64,000 nt of DNA. Source: Flavobacterium resistens (lineage in GTDB: Bacteria; Bacteroidota; Bacteroidia; Flavobacteriales; Flavobacteriaceae). Where the stretch lies: contig NZ_FXTA01000007.1 of NCBI RefSeq assembly GCF_900182645.1, positions 94,199-158,198 of the forward strand, written 5' to 3'. The notes under the pieces were generated by a model that was not told where the DNA came from, searched no databases, and saw only the letters and a list, made by a program, of their open reading frames with translations. Position 1 is the first letter of the stretch; each line of letters starts with the position of its first letter. Made by a program: the position numbers and the translations under genes. Shown in pieces: positions 44,783 through 54,700 of the stretch.

Positions 44783-46741
44783 CTATACAAATTCTAAAAT
44801 ATTATTATACAACAACTGCTTTATTTTGTCAATAATTAAAAAATCTAACCTCTTAACAAGATCTTCTGCATCTTTTGAACCAGAATTTTCTATAAACTCC
44901 TTAATCGTTTCTTCTGATTGTGATGTACAATATTGTTTAATTTCAAATAAGGCGTCTTTAATTTTTTTTCGCGAATCAAATCGATGCAAAACCCAACCAT
45001 CAGTTCTTAGTGAATATTCAACAGCAACATTTTTATTTGTATTTATAAATATAAATTCATTATTGCTAGGTTCATTATAAAAATTTTGAACAAAACTATG
45101 CTTTTCCCTAAGCTCCCAATCCCATTTAGTATTTACTATCTTAATATGCTGTGAGATTTTTAATTCTTGGTTTAAAATCCATTGATCAGAATTATTAAGA
45201 ATTTTAATTATTTTATCACTATGAAATAATTTATCTAGAAAAACTTGCAGATTTGTTTTTAACTCCTGATTGATATACTCTTTTTTCTTTTTTTCAAAAA
45301 AGAAAATATCAGCTATCACTCTATTTATATTGGAATCAACTTTTACAAACGTTTCAACCACAAAATCCTCAAATTTTTTAATTTCAGATTCATTAATATC
45401 ATAATTTAAATTATTTAAAAAAATACTTAATTCATCATCAAATATATTTTCTATCAAAAGCAAAGTTTTATTGTAAATCTTTGACAACAAACTCTTTTTA
45501 ATAAATCTAATATCAATGGCTAAGTCGCGTTTATTAGGCCTTTGATTTTTGTTTTTAAATGGTTTTATAATAGTATCTGATTCAATGTTTGTATAAGTTT
45601 TTAATAAAAAATAGGATGCTCCCAAATCCCCAAAAAACAAGCCTCCGTTTAGTGTAGTTTGCTTATGTTGATTTAATATTTCTTCTTTAATTAGCGAAAG
45701 ATATGCATATCTATTGTCTATGGAATGGTTTTCTAACAAGCACAATCCAATTCCTGAAAGGCCATCGTAAATATTACTCTGAAGATTCTTTATTTTATAA
45801 TTATTTAATTCAAAAAATATCTTTTTATTTAGATTTTCAGACAATAGTATACCTATGCCCCCTTTAGACCAATTTAGTTCATTTGTAGGATTGTATAACG
45901 TCGGGTCATTTTCTAAATATTGTCTTTTAAACTGATTTAAAACCTTATTATTAATAATATCCTTTTCAAAATTAAGCCATGATTGATGTTTTTCATCCCA
46001 ACAAGAGTCTTTGTGTTTATCAATATATTTAATAATATAGTCTAAATGATTATTTGGAAAATCTATATTCATTTTTTTTAAAACATATTGAATTCCTGAT
46101 GACCCTAAGGCAAATCCACATGAATTATTTAGATTAATTTCTTCGGTTGCTTTCCATGAAATACCTTTTTCTGTAAATAAAGCGTTTTGAAAAATTTTAT
46201 TTATGAACTTATTTATAATTTCAAATATTCTTTCAGATTCTGACAGTTGAAACAACTCGTTTAAAACCAATAACGTTCCAGACCTACCATTGTATAAATA
46301 ATCAGATGTATATTTAGACTCTAAAAATTCATTTTCAGAAGGGATAATTAAATCCTCACAAACTTGTAATAGATCTACATTCTTGTTCACATCATACAGT
46401 TGTAACAAAACATAAATCAATCCGGATCTCCCACAATAAAGAGAATAATCATTCGTATCGGTTTTTTCACAATAAGAAATAATATTCTTAGACAATAATT
46501 CTGCTTTTTCTAAATAAATATCTTTCCCAGAAAATTTATACATCTCTAATAAATAAAGTACAAAACCAGAAACTCCAGTTTCAATATTCTCTAAATTATT
46601 TGAAACTAGATACCGGTCTAGTTTTTTATTGTTTTTTTCTGAAATTTCAATAAGCTCTTCAAAAGTTGAATTTAATATTAAATTTGATAAATCTTCAACT
46701 CTTAATAATACATTATTTCTATTTTCTTCCAATGATTCCAT
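44783..46741 (-). CDS. LanC-fold protein lacking zinc ligands, fused to an unknown C-terminal domain
   Basis: In this 652-residue protein, residues 1-390 show the seven repeated glycine motifs of the lanthionine-synthetase C alpha/alpha toroid: GVSG 56, GRSG 104, GRSG 152, GSSG 213, GGIG 294, GLSG 327, GDLG 371. The zinc ligands of true LanC cyclases are absent: the WCxG Cys is Ser292 and the CHG pair is Tyr325-Asp326. The C-terminal 260 residues, with NTKWDWELREKH and LRTDGWVLHRFD, match no family I recognise. It lies between the DUF6734-like and phosphopantetheinyl transferase genes. Without zinc it is unlikely to form lanthionines; it may act as a scaffold or a different catalyst. Confidence 0.7.
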   Translation of the reverse strand: MESLEENRNNVLLRVEDLSNLILNSTFEELIEISEKNNKKLDRYLVSNNLENIETGVSGFVLYLLEMYKFSGKDIYLEKAELLSKNIISYCEKTDTNDYSLYCGRSGLIYVLLQLYDVNKNVDLLQVCEDLIIPSENEFLESKYTSDYLYNGRSGTLLVLNELFQLSESERIFEIINKFINKIFQNALFTEKGISWKATEEINLNNSCGFALGSSGIQYVLKKMNIDFPNNHLDYIIKYIDKHKDSCWDEKHQSWLNFEKDIINNKVLNQFKRQYLENDPTLYNPTNELNWSKGGIGILLSENLNKKIFFELNNYKIKNLQSNIYDGLSGIGLCLLENHSIDNRYAYLSLIKEEILNQHKQTTLNGGLFFGDLGASYFLLKTYTNIESDTIIKPFKNKNQRPNKRDLAIDIRFIKKSLLSKIYNKTLLLIENIFDDELSIFLNNLNYDINESEIKKFEDFVVETFVKVDSNINRVIADIFFFEKKKKEYINQELKTNLQVFLDKLFHSDKIIKILNNSDQWILNQELKISQHIKIVNTKWDWELREKHSFVQNFYNEPSNNEFIFINTNKNVAVEYSLRTDGWVLHRFDSRKKIKDALFEIKQYCTSQSEETIKEFIENSGSKDAEDLVKRLDFLIIDKIKQLLYNNILEFV

Positions 46742-46751
46742 GAATTAAAAA

Positions 46752-47642
46752 TTAAATTTGGTTGGTACGAATGAGATTGATTATTTTATAGTAATAATCT
46801 GGATAATCGGTAAGTAATCTGTGTGATAATAAATCTCCGATATATTCATTTCTTTTATATATTCCAACTGTGTGTATATATTTTTCTTTTTCCGGTAAAG
46901 ATGTAAAATCTGCAAGACCATCAAAAGAATAATTAATATTTTCTAAATAATAATTAATATCAATTTTTTTCTTTTCCGCTATTGCTTTAAATAAAAATTG
47001 CTCATAAACTGTATTAATAGTCCCTATATTTATTTCATGCAACTTAGAAACATTTTTATCTACAAACTTAAAAGCTTCATCAGTATATTCTTTAAAAAAA
47101 TCTAAATCTGAACCTCCTAATAATCCAGCATTAACAGCTATTATTCCATTATTTTCAATTTTCGATTCTGTTAAATAAGTGGGGATATAATCAAATTTTT
47201 CTTCTATCAATTTAAATGCTTCATCATAATAGCCGAATCCTTTTTCTATATTTTGAGATATTAATTGAGAATTTTCAAAACTGTCTTCAAATTTTTTATA
47301 AATAAAAATATCTCCATCAGCATGAATAAAAGGTTCTTTCTGTATACTATAAGCATAAATCTTCCCCAATGCCCATAAATCAGGATGATAATCATTTAAA
47401 AGATCCAAACTTACGTCTACCTTCGTATATGGTAGCTCTAATTTATTTATTAGTAAATCATAACCTAGTGAATCTGTAACTAACTCAACTTCGTTATAAT
47501 ATTTTTTAAATTGAAGGCAACTAAGTGCCCAACTCATATAGTTGTATTTTTTATCTACCCAACCTCCATTATTTCTATCTGAAATATTAATATTTTCTTT
47601 TTTTAAACTGGGCTTTACCCATAAACTTTGGATTATTTTCAT
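46752..47642 (-). CDS. Glycosyltransferase-fold protein resembling DUF6734
   Basis: This 296-residue soluble protein has no signal. The N-terminus (MKIIQSLWVKP) and a DxD-type pair Asp109-Gly-Asp111 in PFIHADGDIFIY fit a GT-A glycosyltransferase fold, as does NAGLLGGSDLDFFKEY around residue 180. The closest family I can name is DUF6734, seen in Bacteroidota peptide-product clusters. It lies between the second NRPS gene (118 nt gap) and the LanC-fold gene (10 nt). It may add a sugar to the peptide or to a carrier-bound intermediate. The activity is inferred only. Confidence 0.6.
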   Translation of the reverse strand: MKIIQSLWVKPSLKKENINISDRNNGGWVDKKYNYMSWALSCLQFKKYYNEVELVTDSLGYDLLINKLELPYTKVDVSLDLLNDYHPDLWALGKIYAYSIQKEPFIHADGDIFIYKKFEDSFENSQLISQNIEKGFGYYDEAFKLIEEKFDYIPTYLTESKIENNGIIAVNAGLLGGSDLDFFKEYTDEAFKFVDKNVSKLHEINIGTINTVYEQFLFKAIAEKKKIDINYYLENINYSFDGLADFTSLPEKEKYIHTVGIYKRNEYIGDLLSHRLLTDYPDYYYKIINLIRTNQI

Positions 47643-47760
47643 TTAATTTTTTTATTTTAAACAATCTGCATTAAAAAATTATATTTATAATATTAAGTAG
47701 TTGATTTATTTTTTTGTGAAATGCTTAGTTTGTCAATTAAAACCGAACCTATGAACATTT

Positions 47761-50700
47761 TTAAAAATTAAAATCAAAATCTAATTCTGTATTCATTTCC
47801 TGTACCAATCTATTCTCTATTTCTCCGATATTGATTAAAGGATTTGCAGCAATTTCACTTAAAAATTTACTATATTTTTCTACAATTATTTGTATGGAAT
47901 CTCCTTCAAATAAATCAGAATTGTACTCTATAATTCCTTTTAGTTGATGGTCACTTTCGAACAAATTAAATACCATAGGCATTCTACTGAATTTGTTTTC
48001 AATAGGATAAGGAGTTAATTTCAATTCACTCAATTCAATATCATTCTCAAAATTAAATTCTGGATTTTGATAGACGAGCATCACATCGAAAAGAGTTCCT
48101 GGTAGTCTGTCAAATGGAATATCTAAATAATTATTTATCTCTAATATATTAATGTTTACAGTTTCTAATAAATTCACAAAAGTTTGTTCTGATTGTATTT
48201 GAGTTCTTAACACAATTGTATTCACAAAGATTCCTATTTGATCATTTAACTCAACAGCATTTCTTCCAGAATTCACCATTCCGATACATATATCAGAATG
48301 ATCCGATAGTTTATAAATCAAAACATTGATTGAAGTAACTAAAAGGGTGTAAAAAGTCACTTGCTTTTCAGTAGCCAATTGCTTCAACTGTAGCGTAACC
48401 TCTTCTGTAAGCTCAAATAATAATTTTGCACCATTTTTTTTGTTGTTTTGAATACTAAAATCCTTATCAAATGTATCTTTGGGTATATAATTTTGAAGAT
48501 AATTTTTCCAAAACAATTCATTTTTAGATTGATTTTCTGCTATAGTTTTATTTAACCATTCTGAATAATCTTTGAATTGTAATTTTAAAATAGTCTCTCT
48601 TGCAAAGCCTGAATCATTTTCATTATAGTTTTGAATAAACTCTTTGATAAAAATTTCCAGCGACAAACCATCCATTATGATGTGATGAGTAGAAAAGAAC
48701 AATAGGTTTTTATCAATTCCTAGTTGTATCAATTGAACTCTTATTAAAATCTCTTTTTCTAAATCAAATTCAATAGTAATTAATTTGTTGATTACTTCTT
48801 CAATGTTATCATCTTTTAATTTGTGTACCCCAATTTCAAATTTAACATCATTGGGAGTATTTATTTTTTGATAAGGAATTCCATTAATTTCAACAAAATT
48901 GGTTCTTAAGATTTCATACTTTTCAATAATTTGATTTATTGATTTATTGATTCTAGTAATATCAATATTTCCTTCAATAGTATAACTCGCTAACATATTA
49001 TAAGCTATTGAACCCCTTGTTTGTTGAGAGGCTAACCAAATCGTATATTGAGTAGGAGTCAAATGATACAACTCTTTGATTTCAGATAATGGTATTAAAT
49101 TTAATTGTGATGGCTTCAATTGTTGCAAATAAACAGCTAAAGATTCAATAGTAGGATAATCAAAAATAGTTTTTAAAGTAATTTCTAAAAAAAGATTTCG
49201 GAAAATTAATCCAATCAATTTTACGGCATTTAGGGAATGACCTCCAAGTGCAAAGAAGTTATCCGCTATGCTTATAGCTTCTTTTGTTTTTAAGACTTCT
49301 CCCCAATACTGCGATAATATTTTTTCTAAATCAGAAACGGGTTCTTTAAAATTAACTTCATTTCTATCATATTGAATTTCTCTATGTGATAACCATTTTC
49401 GATCTACTTTTTGGTTTGGGGTAAGCGGAAATTCTTCCAAAGGAATAATTGCATTGGGAATCATATAATACGGAAGTGTCTTTTTTAATTGATTAACAAT
49501 TTCATCCAAATCTATGAATTCCTGATTCTTTAAAACATAAGCAACTAAAAATGCTTCTTGTTGTTCTCCTTTTTTAGCAATTACTACAGAATCTTTAATC
49601 TGCTCTATCTGATTTAATTGTGATTCAATATCTCCCAGTTCAATTCTATAGCCTCTTATTTTTACTTGGTTATCATTTCGTCCTAAAAATTCTATTTCTC
49701 CTTCGCTATTCCATTTCCCAACGTCTCCAGTTTCATAGCATAGACTATTTGAATCAAAAGGATTTTGGATGAATTTTTCTTTGGTTAGTATATCATTTTT
49801 ATAATATCCTTTGGCTAATCCATCACCTGCTATATAAATAGCTCCTGATGTTCCAATTGGTTTTGGATTTAAAAACTCATCTAGAATATAGAGTTGTGTA
49901 TTGTTTATGGGTTTGCCAATGTTCGAGGCATCTGAAGCTTTTTCTATTTTTTTAACACTCGACCAAATAGTGGTTTCAGTTGGACCATACATGTTCCATA
50001 CTTCTGAACTATGGCTTATTAATTTTTTTGCCAATGATTCACTCAACAAATCGCCACCACAAAGTAACTTCAGACACATATCTCCTTGCCAATCAGCATG
50101 AAATAACATTTGATAAAAACTTGGAGTAGCTTGAATAATTGTTGGTTTAATTTCTTGTAATCTTTCTATAACTAAATTGGGATCTGATAAAGTTTCTTGA
50201 CTGGCAACATATAAACAAGCACCTGATATCAAAGGGAGAAAGAATTCTAATATGGAAATATCGAAAGAATAGGTTGTTACAGAAAACAGGGTATCATTTG
50301 AATTAATACCTGGCTTATTTTGGATGCTAGTTAAAAAATTAAGTAATGATTTATGTCCTATTTCAACCCCTTTTGGATTTCCTGTTGATCCTGATGTATA
50401 AATAATATAAGCTGTGTCTAATGAAGTGACAATTTTTAATTCTGTTGGTTGAAATCCATCAATTTCATCAAGAATATTTTTTAATGATATTGTCTTTACT
50501 TGTTCAACTCCACTTATTTCATAATCATTTTCATTGATAATTATTTTGGTTTGACTATTGGCAACAATAAAACTCAAACGCTCTTTTGGGAACGTGGGAT
50601 CTAAAGGAATATAAGATTTACCAGTTTTTAAGATCCCTAACAAAACTGCAATCATATTAGCCGAACGATCTAATAAAACAGCAATTGGAGATTTATCTTC

Positions 50701-52203
50701 TTGACCACATTTTGCAATAATATAGTTCGCTATTTGGTTTGATAACTTATCCAGTTCAATATAAGAATATGATTTTACATCATCTTTTAATACAGTTTTT
50801 TCAGGGGATATAGCAACTTGTTCTTTAAATAAATCCAATATGGTTTTATCTTTAGGAAAATCAACCTTTGTATCGTTAAAATCAAATAATAATTGTTGCT
50901 TTTCTTTTTCTGTTAAATAGTATAACTCTTTAAGTTTTTTGTTAGAATTAGTTAAAACTTCATTAAGTAATTTTTCAAAATGATTGACCACTTGGGTTAT
51001 GCTAGAATCATCAAAATAATTTAAATTGTAATCAAAGTCAATTTTCACATCTTCCTGTTCGTCAAATTCTCTAATATATAAAGCTAAAGCTACCCTTTCT
51101 GATTGATGACTTAGAGGAATTACTTTGGTTTTCGTGTTTTTAAAATGAGTGGCATAATCTTGTTTTTCATATGAAAGTGTGATGTTGAATAATCTTTCTT
51201 TTTGACTATATAGTTGAAGTTTTTGAATTAATTTTCCCAACGGTAATCGCTGATGGCGATAATCTTGTCTTAATTGTTTTTTTATATCAATTATCAAATC
51301 TTGAAAAGTAGCTTCAAAATCTAATGACATTCTCAAAGGAGAAATACCCATAAAAAGTCCCACCGTTTTTTTGTACATAGATTTGCTTCTGTTTAAAACA
51401 GGCAAACCGATGGCAAAATCGCTATTTTCGTGCTTTCTACCAAAATAGGAATATAGCAGCCCTAAAATTATATGAAAAGTAGAACATTTATAACTTATGG
51501 CTAAGTCATTCAATTGATTATAGGTATCTCTTTTAATAAACAATTCTTTGCGAGAGCTTTTGTTTATTTGAACTTTATGATTTAACTTTTGAAATAAATT
51601 CTCTGGTAAATACTTGAATTTTTGAGACCAGTAGTCTAAATCTTGATTAAATGATTCTGAAATTTGATATTGAGAATCATCTTCTGCAAAGTCTTTATAA
51701 CTAAAAGTGTAGCTTGATGTAACGGCGCCGAATTCAGAAATTTCATTATAGTTTTGAACCAATCTTTGAAACATTAGTGAAGTTCCCCAACCATCGGTTA
51801 TGATATGATGATAAACAGAAAATAAATAATACAGCTCTTGTTGAACTTTTACTAAAGTGAATACATGCAAAAGATTTCCATCCAATAAATCAAAAGGTTT
51901 TGTAAATTCCTTTTGCATGTATAAATTAGCTTCCTCAATTGTTTTTTTGTCATCAGAAAAATCAATAAATCCCAATTCAGATTGATGTTCATCTAAATAT
52001 TTAAGACTTACATCTTCTTCATTTTTTACAAGAATACTTCTATACGCATCATTCTGATTGATTAATTCAATATATGCTTTTTTGAATATTTCGATATTTA
52101 CTATTCCATTTATTTCGATTTTAGCTCCAATATTGTATATAGGGTCATTAGTGGATAATAATTGTTCAAAATAAATATCTTGTTGTGGTAAAGTCAGTTT
52201 CAT
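47761..52203 (-). CDS. Nonribosomal peptide synthetase, C-A(Gly)-T-C
   Basis: This 1480-residue NRPS begins with a condensation domain (His motif HHIITDG at 132-138), then an adenylation domain (about 455-960; YTSGSTGNPKG, YGPTETTIW, NGK-like NQKVDRKWL), a thiolation domain (LGGHSLNAVKL near 1000) and a complete second condensation domain (HHIIMDG, about 1050-1475) that ends the protein. The specificity residues read DILQLGMIW, very close to the known glycine code DILQLGLIWK. Ending in C without A means that the next module must start on another protein. It follows the ABC exporter gene by 17 nt. Confidence 0.92.
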   Translation of the reverse strand: MKLTLPQQDIYFEQLLSTNDPIYNIGAKIEINGIVNIEIFKKAYIELINQNDAYRSILVKNEEDVSLKYLDEHQSELGFIDFSDDKKTIEEANLYMQKEFTKPFDLLDGNLLHVFTLVKVQQELYYLFSVYHHIITDGWGTSLMFQRLVQNYNEISEFGAVTSSYTFSYKDFAEDDSQYQISESFNQDLDYWSQKFKYLPENLFQKLNHKVQINKSSRKELFIKRDTYNQLNDLAISYKCSTFHIILGLLYSYFGRKHENSDFAIGLPVLNRSKSMYKKTVGLFMGISPLRMSLDFEATFQDLIIDIKKQLRQDYRHQRLPLGKLIQKLQLYSQKERLFNITLSYEKQDYATHFKNTKTKVIPLSHQSERVALALYIREFDEQEDVKIDFDYNLNYFDDSSITQVVNHFEKLLNEVLTNSNKKLKELYYLTEKEKQQLLFDFNDTKVDFPKDKTILDLFKEQVAISPEKTVLKDDVKSYSYIELDKLSNQIANYIIAKCGQEDKSPIAVLLDRSANMIAVLLGILKTGKSYIPLDPTFPKERLSFIVANSQTKIIINENDYEISGVEQVKTISLKNILDEIDGFQPTELKIVTSLDTAYIIYTSGSTGNPKGVEIGHKSLLNFLTSIQNKPGINSNDTLFSVTTYSFDISILEFFLPLISGACLYVASQETLSDPNLVIERLQEIKPTIIQATPSFYQMLFHADWQGDMCLKLLCGGDLLSESLAKKLISHSSEVWNMYGPTETTIWSSVKKIEKASDASNIGKPINNTQLYILDEFLNPKPIGTSGAIYIAGDGLAKGYYKNDILTKEKFIQNPFDSNSLCYETGDVGKWNSEGEIEFLGRNDNQVKIRGYRIELGDIESQLNQIEQIKDSVVIAKKGEQQEAFLVAYVLKNQEFIDLDEIVNQLKKTLPYYMIPNAIIPLEEFPLTPNQKVDRKWLSHREIQYDRNEVNFKEPVSDLEKILSQYWGEVLKTKEAISIADNFFALGGHSLNAVKLIGLIFRNLFLEITLKTIFDYPTIESLAVYLQQLKPSQLNLIPLSEIKELYHLTPTQYTIWLASQQTRGSIAYNMLASYTIEGNIDITRINKSINQIIEKYEILRTNFVEINGIPYQKINTPNDVKFEIGVHKLKDDNIEEVINKLITIEFDLEKEILIRVQLIQLGIDKNLLFFSTHHIIMDGLSLEIFIKEFIQNYNENDSGFARETILKLQFKDYSEWLNKTIAENQSKNELFWKNYLQNYIPKDTFDKDFSIQNNKKNGAKLLFELTEEVTLQLKQLATEKQVTFYTLLVTSINVLIYKLSDHSDICIGMVNSGRNAVELNDQIGIFVNTIVLRTQIQSEQTFVNLLETVNINILEINNYLDIPFDRLPGTLFDVMLVYQNPEFNFENDIELSELKLTPYPIENKFSRMPMVFNLFESDHQLKGIIEYNSDLFEGDSIQIIVEKYSKFLSEIAANPLINIGEIENRLVQEMNTELDFDFNF

Positions 52204-52220
52204 GAATATTTTTTTTCATA

Positions 52221-53852
52221 TTATTTCCATAAAGATGAATCCAATACTATATCATCAGTTATTTTTTTATCCATAATTATTTGACCATAATCAAATTTTA
52301 TGATTCTATCTGCATGTTTAAAATAGGCATCATCATGAGTAACGGCAATAATAGTCTTACCTTCTTCTTTCAATTTAGGTAATAAATTTTCATAAAAATA
52401 TTTTCTAAAATATGGATCTTGGTCAGCAGCCCACTCATCCAATACCAAAATTGGTTTATTCTCCAATAGTGCAAATATCAGAGACATTCTTTTACCTTGG
52501 CCTTTAGAAAAAGAACGCCTCGCAGATTCTTCACTGTCATCTCCAACCACTTTATCGAGTTCCATTATTTTTAATAATTCCTGGTATTCTTCATTTTGTT
52601 CTAGGGAATAATCATCATAGTTATGATAAAATATATGATTGTCTGTAAATACAGCCGCGATAAGATTTTGTAGTACTGTACTTTGATTTGCACTTAGATC
52701 ATTTAGAATTATCTCTCCTTGAGACGGTTGATACAAACCAGTTAAAATATTTATAAAGGTACTTTTACCACTACCATTTCCTCCAATAATGAATATTGTT
52801 TCTCCTTTTTCTATAGAAACATTTATTGGTCCTAGTGCAAAAGATTTATCTATCGCATCATTATCATAAGTAAAATATACATCATTGAATTTTAATTGGC
52901 TTAAATTTTCCGAAGATGTTTGTTCAACTTCTGAAGTTGCTTCAACAGTATCAAAATCTTTTAAGAAAAGTTTAATTCTATTATTGGCAACAATCAAACG
53001 AGTATAAATGTTCTGCATGTTAATCAAATTATTTATTGGCCCCGAAATAAACAAAAGAATAACGACATAAGAAATGACATCTTCTCTTTTAAGGACACCT
53101 AATTCTGGTAGTAAAAAAATTATAACAGCTATCACTAAATACAAACCGTATCCGCTAATCAAATTGATAGATAGAAAAACATAATTAATTTTAAAATCCA
53201 ATTCTTTTGCATTTTCTCTATTGGGAATTAAATAATTTTGCATCAAGTTTGTTCTTCTTTGTTTATTTAATTTAAACTCCTTAAAACCTTTGATCACATC
53301 CTCAACATACTTATAATAATATTCATTATATTTTCTAATCGTCTCTACTTTTTTTGACATCATATTGACAATAAAAAAGTAAATAAATCCTATCAAAATG
53401 ATTAAAAAAATCACAACCAAAGCTGCTACTATTGACAGAGTGAACAAGTAAGTCATACATAGTGCCAACGTTAATAATGAACTGATTGAATTAGTAATTA
53501 CACTTGGAAAAGACGAAAAAATCCTTAAATCTTCTATTACTGTATAAAATCGTTGAGACCCCATTTTTTCTAGTGTAATTAGAGGTGCTTCTAAAATTTT
53601 ATGAAATATTTTTTTTTCATTTTCACACAATAAGTCAAAAGAATATTTATTGATTTTCTTTTGAAATATTATATTTAGTAAATAAGTATAAATCACAATT
53701 GATACAAAAACTATCCCTATGTAATCGTTTAAGAAACCTTCTTTGCCTGAAATTACGTTGTTCATAATGTACACGATTCCGAAACTAAGAATAGTGTTTG
53801 GAATGGCGTAGAGAAGAAGACCGATTATATTTTTTATTTTTATTTTAAACAC
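52221..53852 (-). CDS. ABC exporter of the PvdE/SyrD cyclic-peptide type
   Basis: This 543-residue half-transporter has about six membrane helices (residues 8-30, 43-62, 118-140, 142-165, 228-250, 260-280) and one ATPase domain. The ATPase motifs are Walker A GGNGSGKST (357-364), signature FSKGQGKRMSL and Walker B ILVLDEWAADQDP. The DEWAADQDP form is typical of the PvdE/SyrD group, which exports nonribosomal peptides from cytoplasm to periplasm. It likely works as a dimer. The start overlaps the type II thioesterase stop by 8 nt. It points to a product that is secreted or matured in the periplasm. Confidence 0.92.
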   Translation of the reverse strand: MFKIKIKNIIGLLLYAIPNTILSFGIVYIMNNVISGKEGFLNDYIGIVFVSIVIYTYLLNIIFQKKINKYSFDLLCENEKKIFHKILEAPLITLEKMGSQRFYTVIEDLRIFSSFPSVITNSISSLLTLALCMTYLFTLSIVAALVVIFLIILIGFIYFFIVNMMSKKVETIRKYNEYYYKYVEDVIKGFKEFKLNKQRRTNLMQNYLIPNRENAKELDFKINYVFLSINLISGYGLYLVIAVIIFLLPELGVLKREDVISYVVILLFISGPINNLINMQNIYTRLIVANNRIKLFLKDFDTVEATSEVEQTSSENLSQLKFNDVYFTYDNDAIDKSFALGPINVSIEKGETIFIIGGNGSGKSTFINILTGLYQPSQGEIILNDLSANQSTVLQNLIAAVFTDNHIFYHNYDDYSLEQNEEYQELLKIMELDKVVGDDSEESARRSFSKGQGKRMSLIFALLENKPILVLDEWAADQDPYFRKYFYENLLPKLKEEGKTIIAVTHDDAYFKHADRIIKFDYGQIIMDKKITDDIVLDSSLWK

Positions 53853-54564
53853 TTAGACTATATTTATTTTTAAATTTATTGATACAATCAGTAACTATAT
53901 TAGCTATTTCTTTAGGATGGTCATATATAAAAAAGTGATTTCCAGAAACTATTTTATTTTGAAAGCTTCCCTTTGTAAATTTTTTCCAATTATCTATTTC
54001 ACAACTAGTTTTCTCATCCTCTCCCATTATTGCATATATTTCAGTATTAATTTGAATAGTTTCAATTTGATCTAAGTTGTCTAAACATTCGAAATCTGAA
54101 CGGATAATTGGTGCAAAATGATTATAAAGATCATCGTTATCAAATACTTCTTCGGGCATTCCTCCCAACTCTTTCAATTTATCTTTAAACTGGATATCAT
54201 CCAATTTATGGTAACAAATAATCTCTTCTTTTTTTGCTCCTGGGCCAGCATTTCCTGATACAATTAAATGAATTGGAAAATCATTAATAGCTTCAAATTT
54301 TGATGTTAAAAACAATCCCAGAGATGCACCCATACTATGTCCATATATAATAAAAGGCCCCCTATTTCTTAATTTTCTAATTTGATTAAAGTAATCCTCT
54401 ATAGCTTCGTCTAAATTTTTTAAAAGATTTTCACTATATCTATTACCTCTACCAGGTAGTTCTAACGGAATAAATTCAACATCTAAATCTAAATGCATTT
54501 TTAAAAAATCAAAGGAAAACATACTCCCCCCTGCAAAATGTAATAAAAATAATTGAGGCTTCAT
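53845..54564 (-). CDS. Type II thioesterase
   Basis: This 239-residue alpha/beta hydrolase has the NRPS editing thioesterase signatures LLHFAGGSMFSFDFL, PGRGNRY, nucleophile Ser77 in YGHSMG, and a late His in SGNHFFIYDHP. These stand-alone enzymes remove wrongly loaded or stalled groups from carrier domains. It is separated from the upstream NRPS by 136 nt containing a perfect hairpin, and its stop overlaps the ABC exporter start. Confidence 0.93.
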   Translation of the reverse strand: MKPQLFLLHFAGGSMFSFDFLKMHLDLDVEFIPLELPGRGNRYSENLLKNLDEAIEDYFNQIRKLRNRGPFIIYGHSMGASLGLFLTSKFEAINDFPIHLIVSGNAGPGAKKEEIICYHKLDDIQFKDKLKELGGMPEEVFDNDDLYNHFAPIIRSDFECLDNLDQIETIQINTEIYAIMGEDEKTSCEIDNWKKFTKGSFQNKIVSGNHFFIYDHPKEIANIVTDCINKFKNKYSLSV

Positions 54565-54640
54565 ATTTAAATTTTTAATTAACTAATTCTATTTCTAATG
54601 TTTTCATTATTGATCTCTCTTTCTTATTTCAGATTTTATA

Positions 54641-54678
54641 ATTCCTAAAAAATAGGATAAAGCCTATTTTTTAGGAAT
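54641..54678 (-). terminator. Perfect 16-bp hairpin between NRPS and thioesterase genes
   Basis: A perfect 16-bp stem (54641-54656 with 54663-54678) and a 6-nt loop lie about 25 nt past the NRPS stop. The minus-strand T-tract after it is weak (AATTATAAAATC). It may reduce transcription into the downstream accessory genes or protect the 3' end of the long NRPS mRNA. Confidence 0.65.
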
Positions 54679-54700
54679 CATTACTAAAAATTATTTATTC

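Noticed and set aside
44783..46741. Lanthipeptide cluster
   Set aside because: The only LanC-like protein lacks zinc ligands and no dehydratase or precursor peptide is seen; the surrounding genes are NRPS genes.
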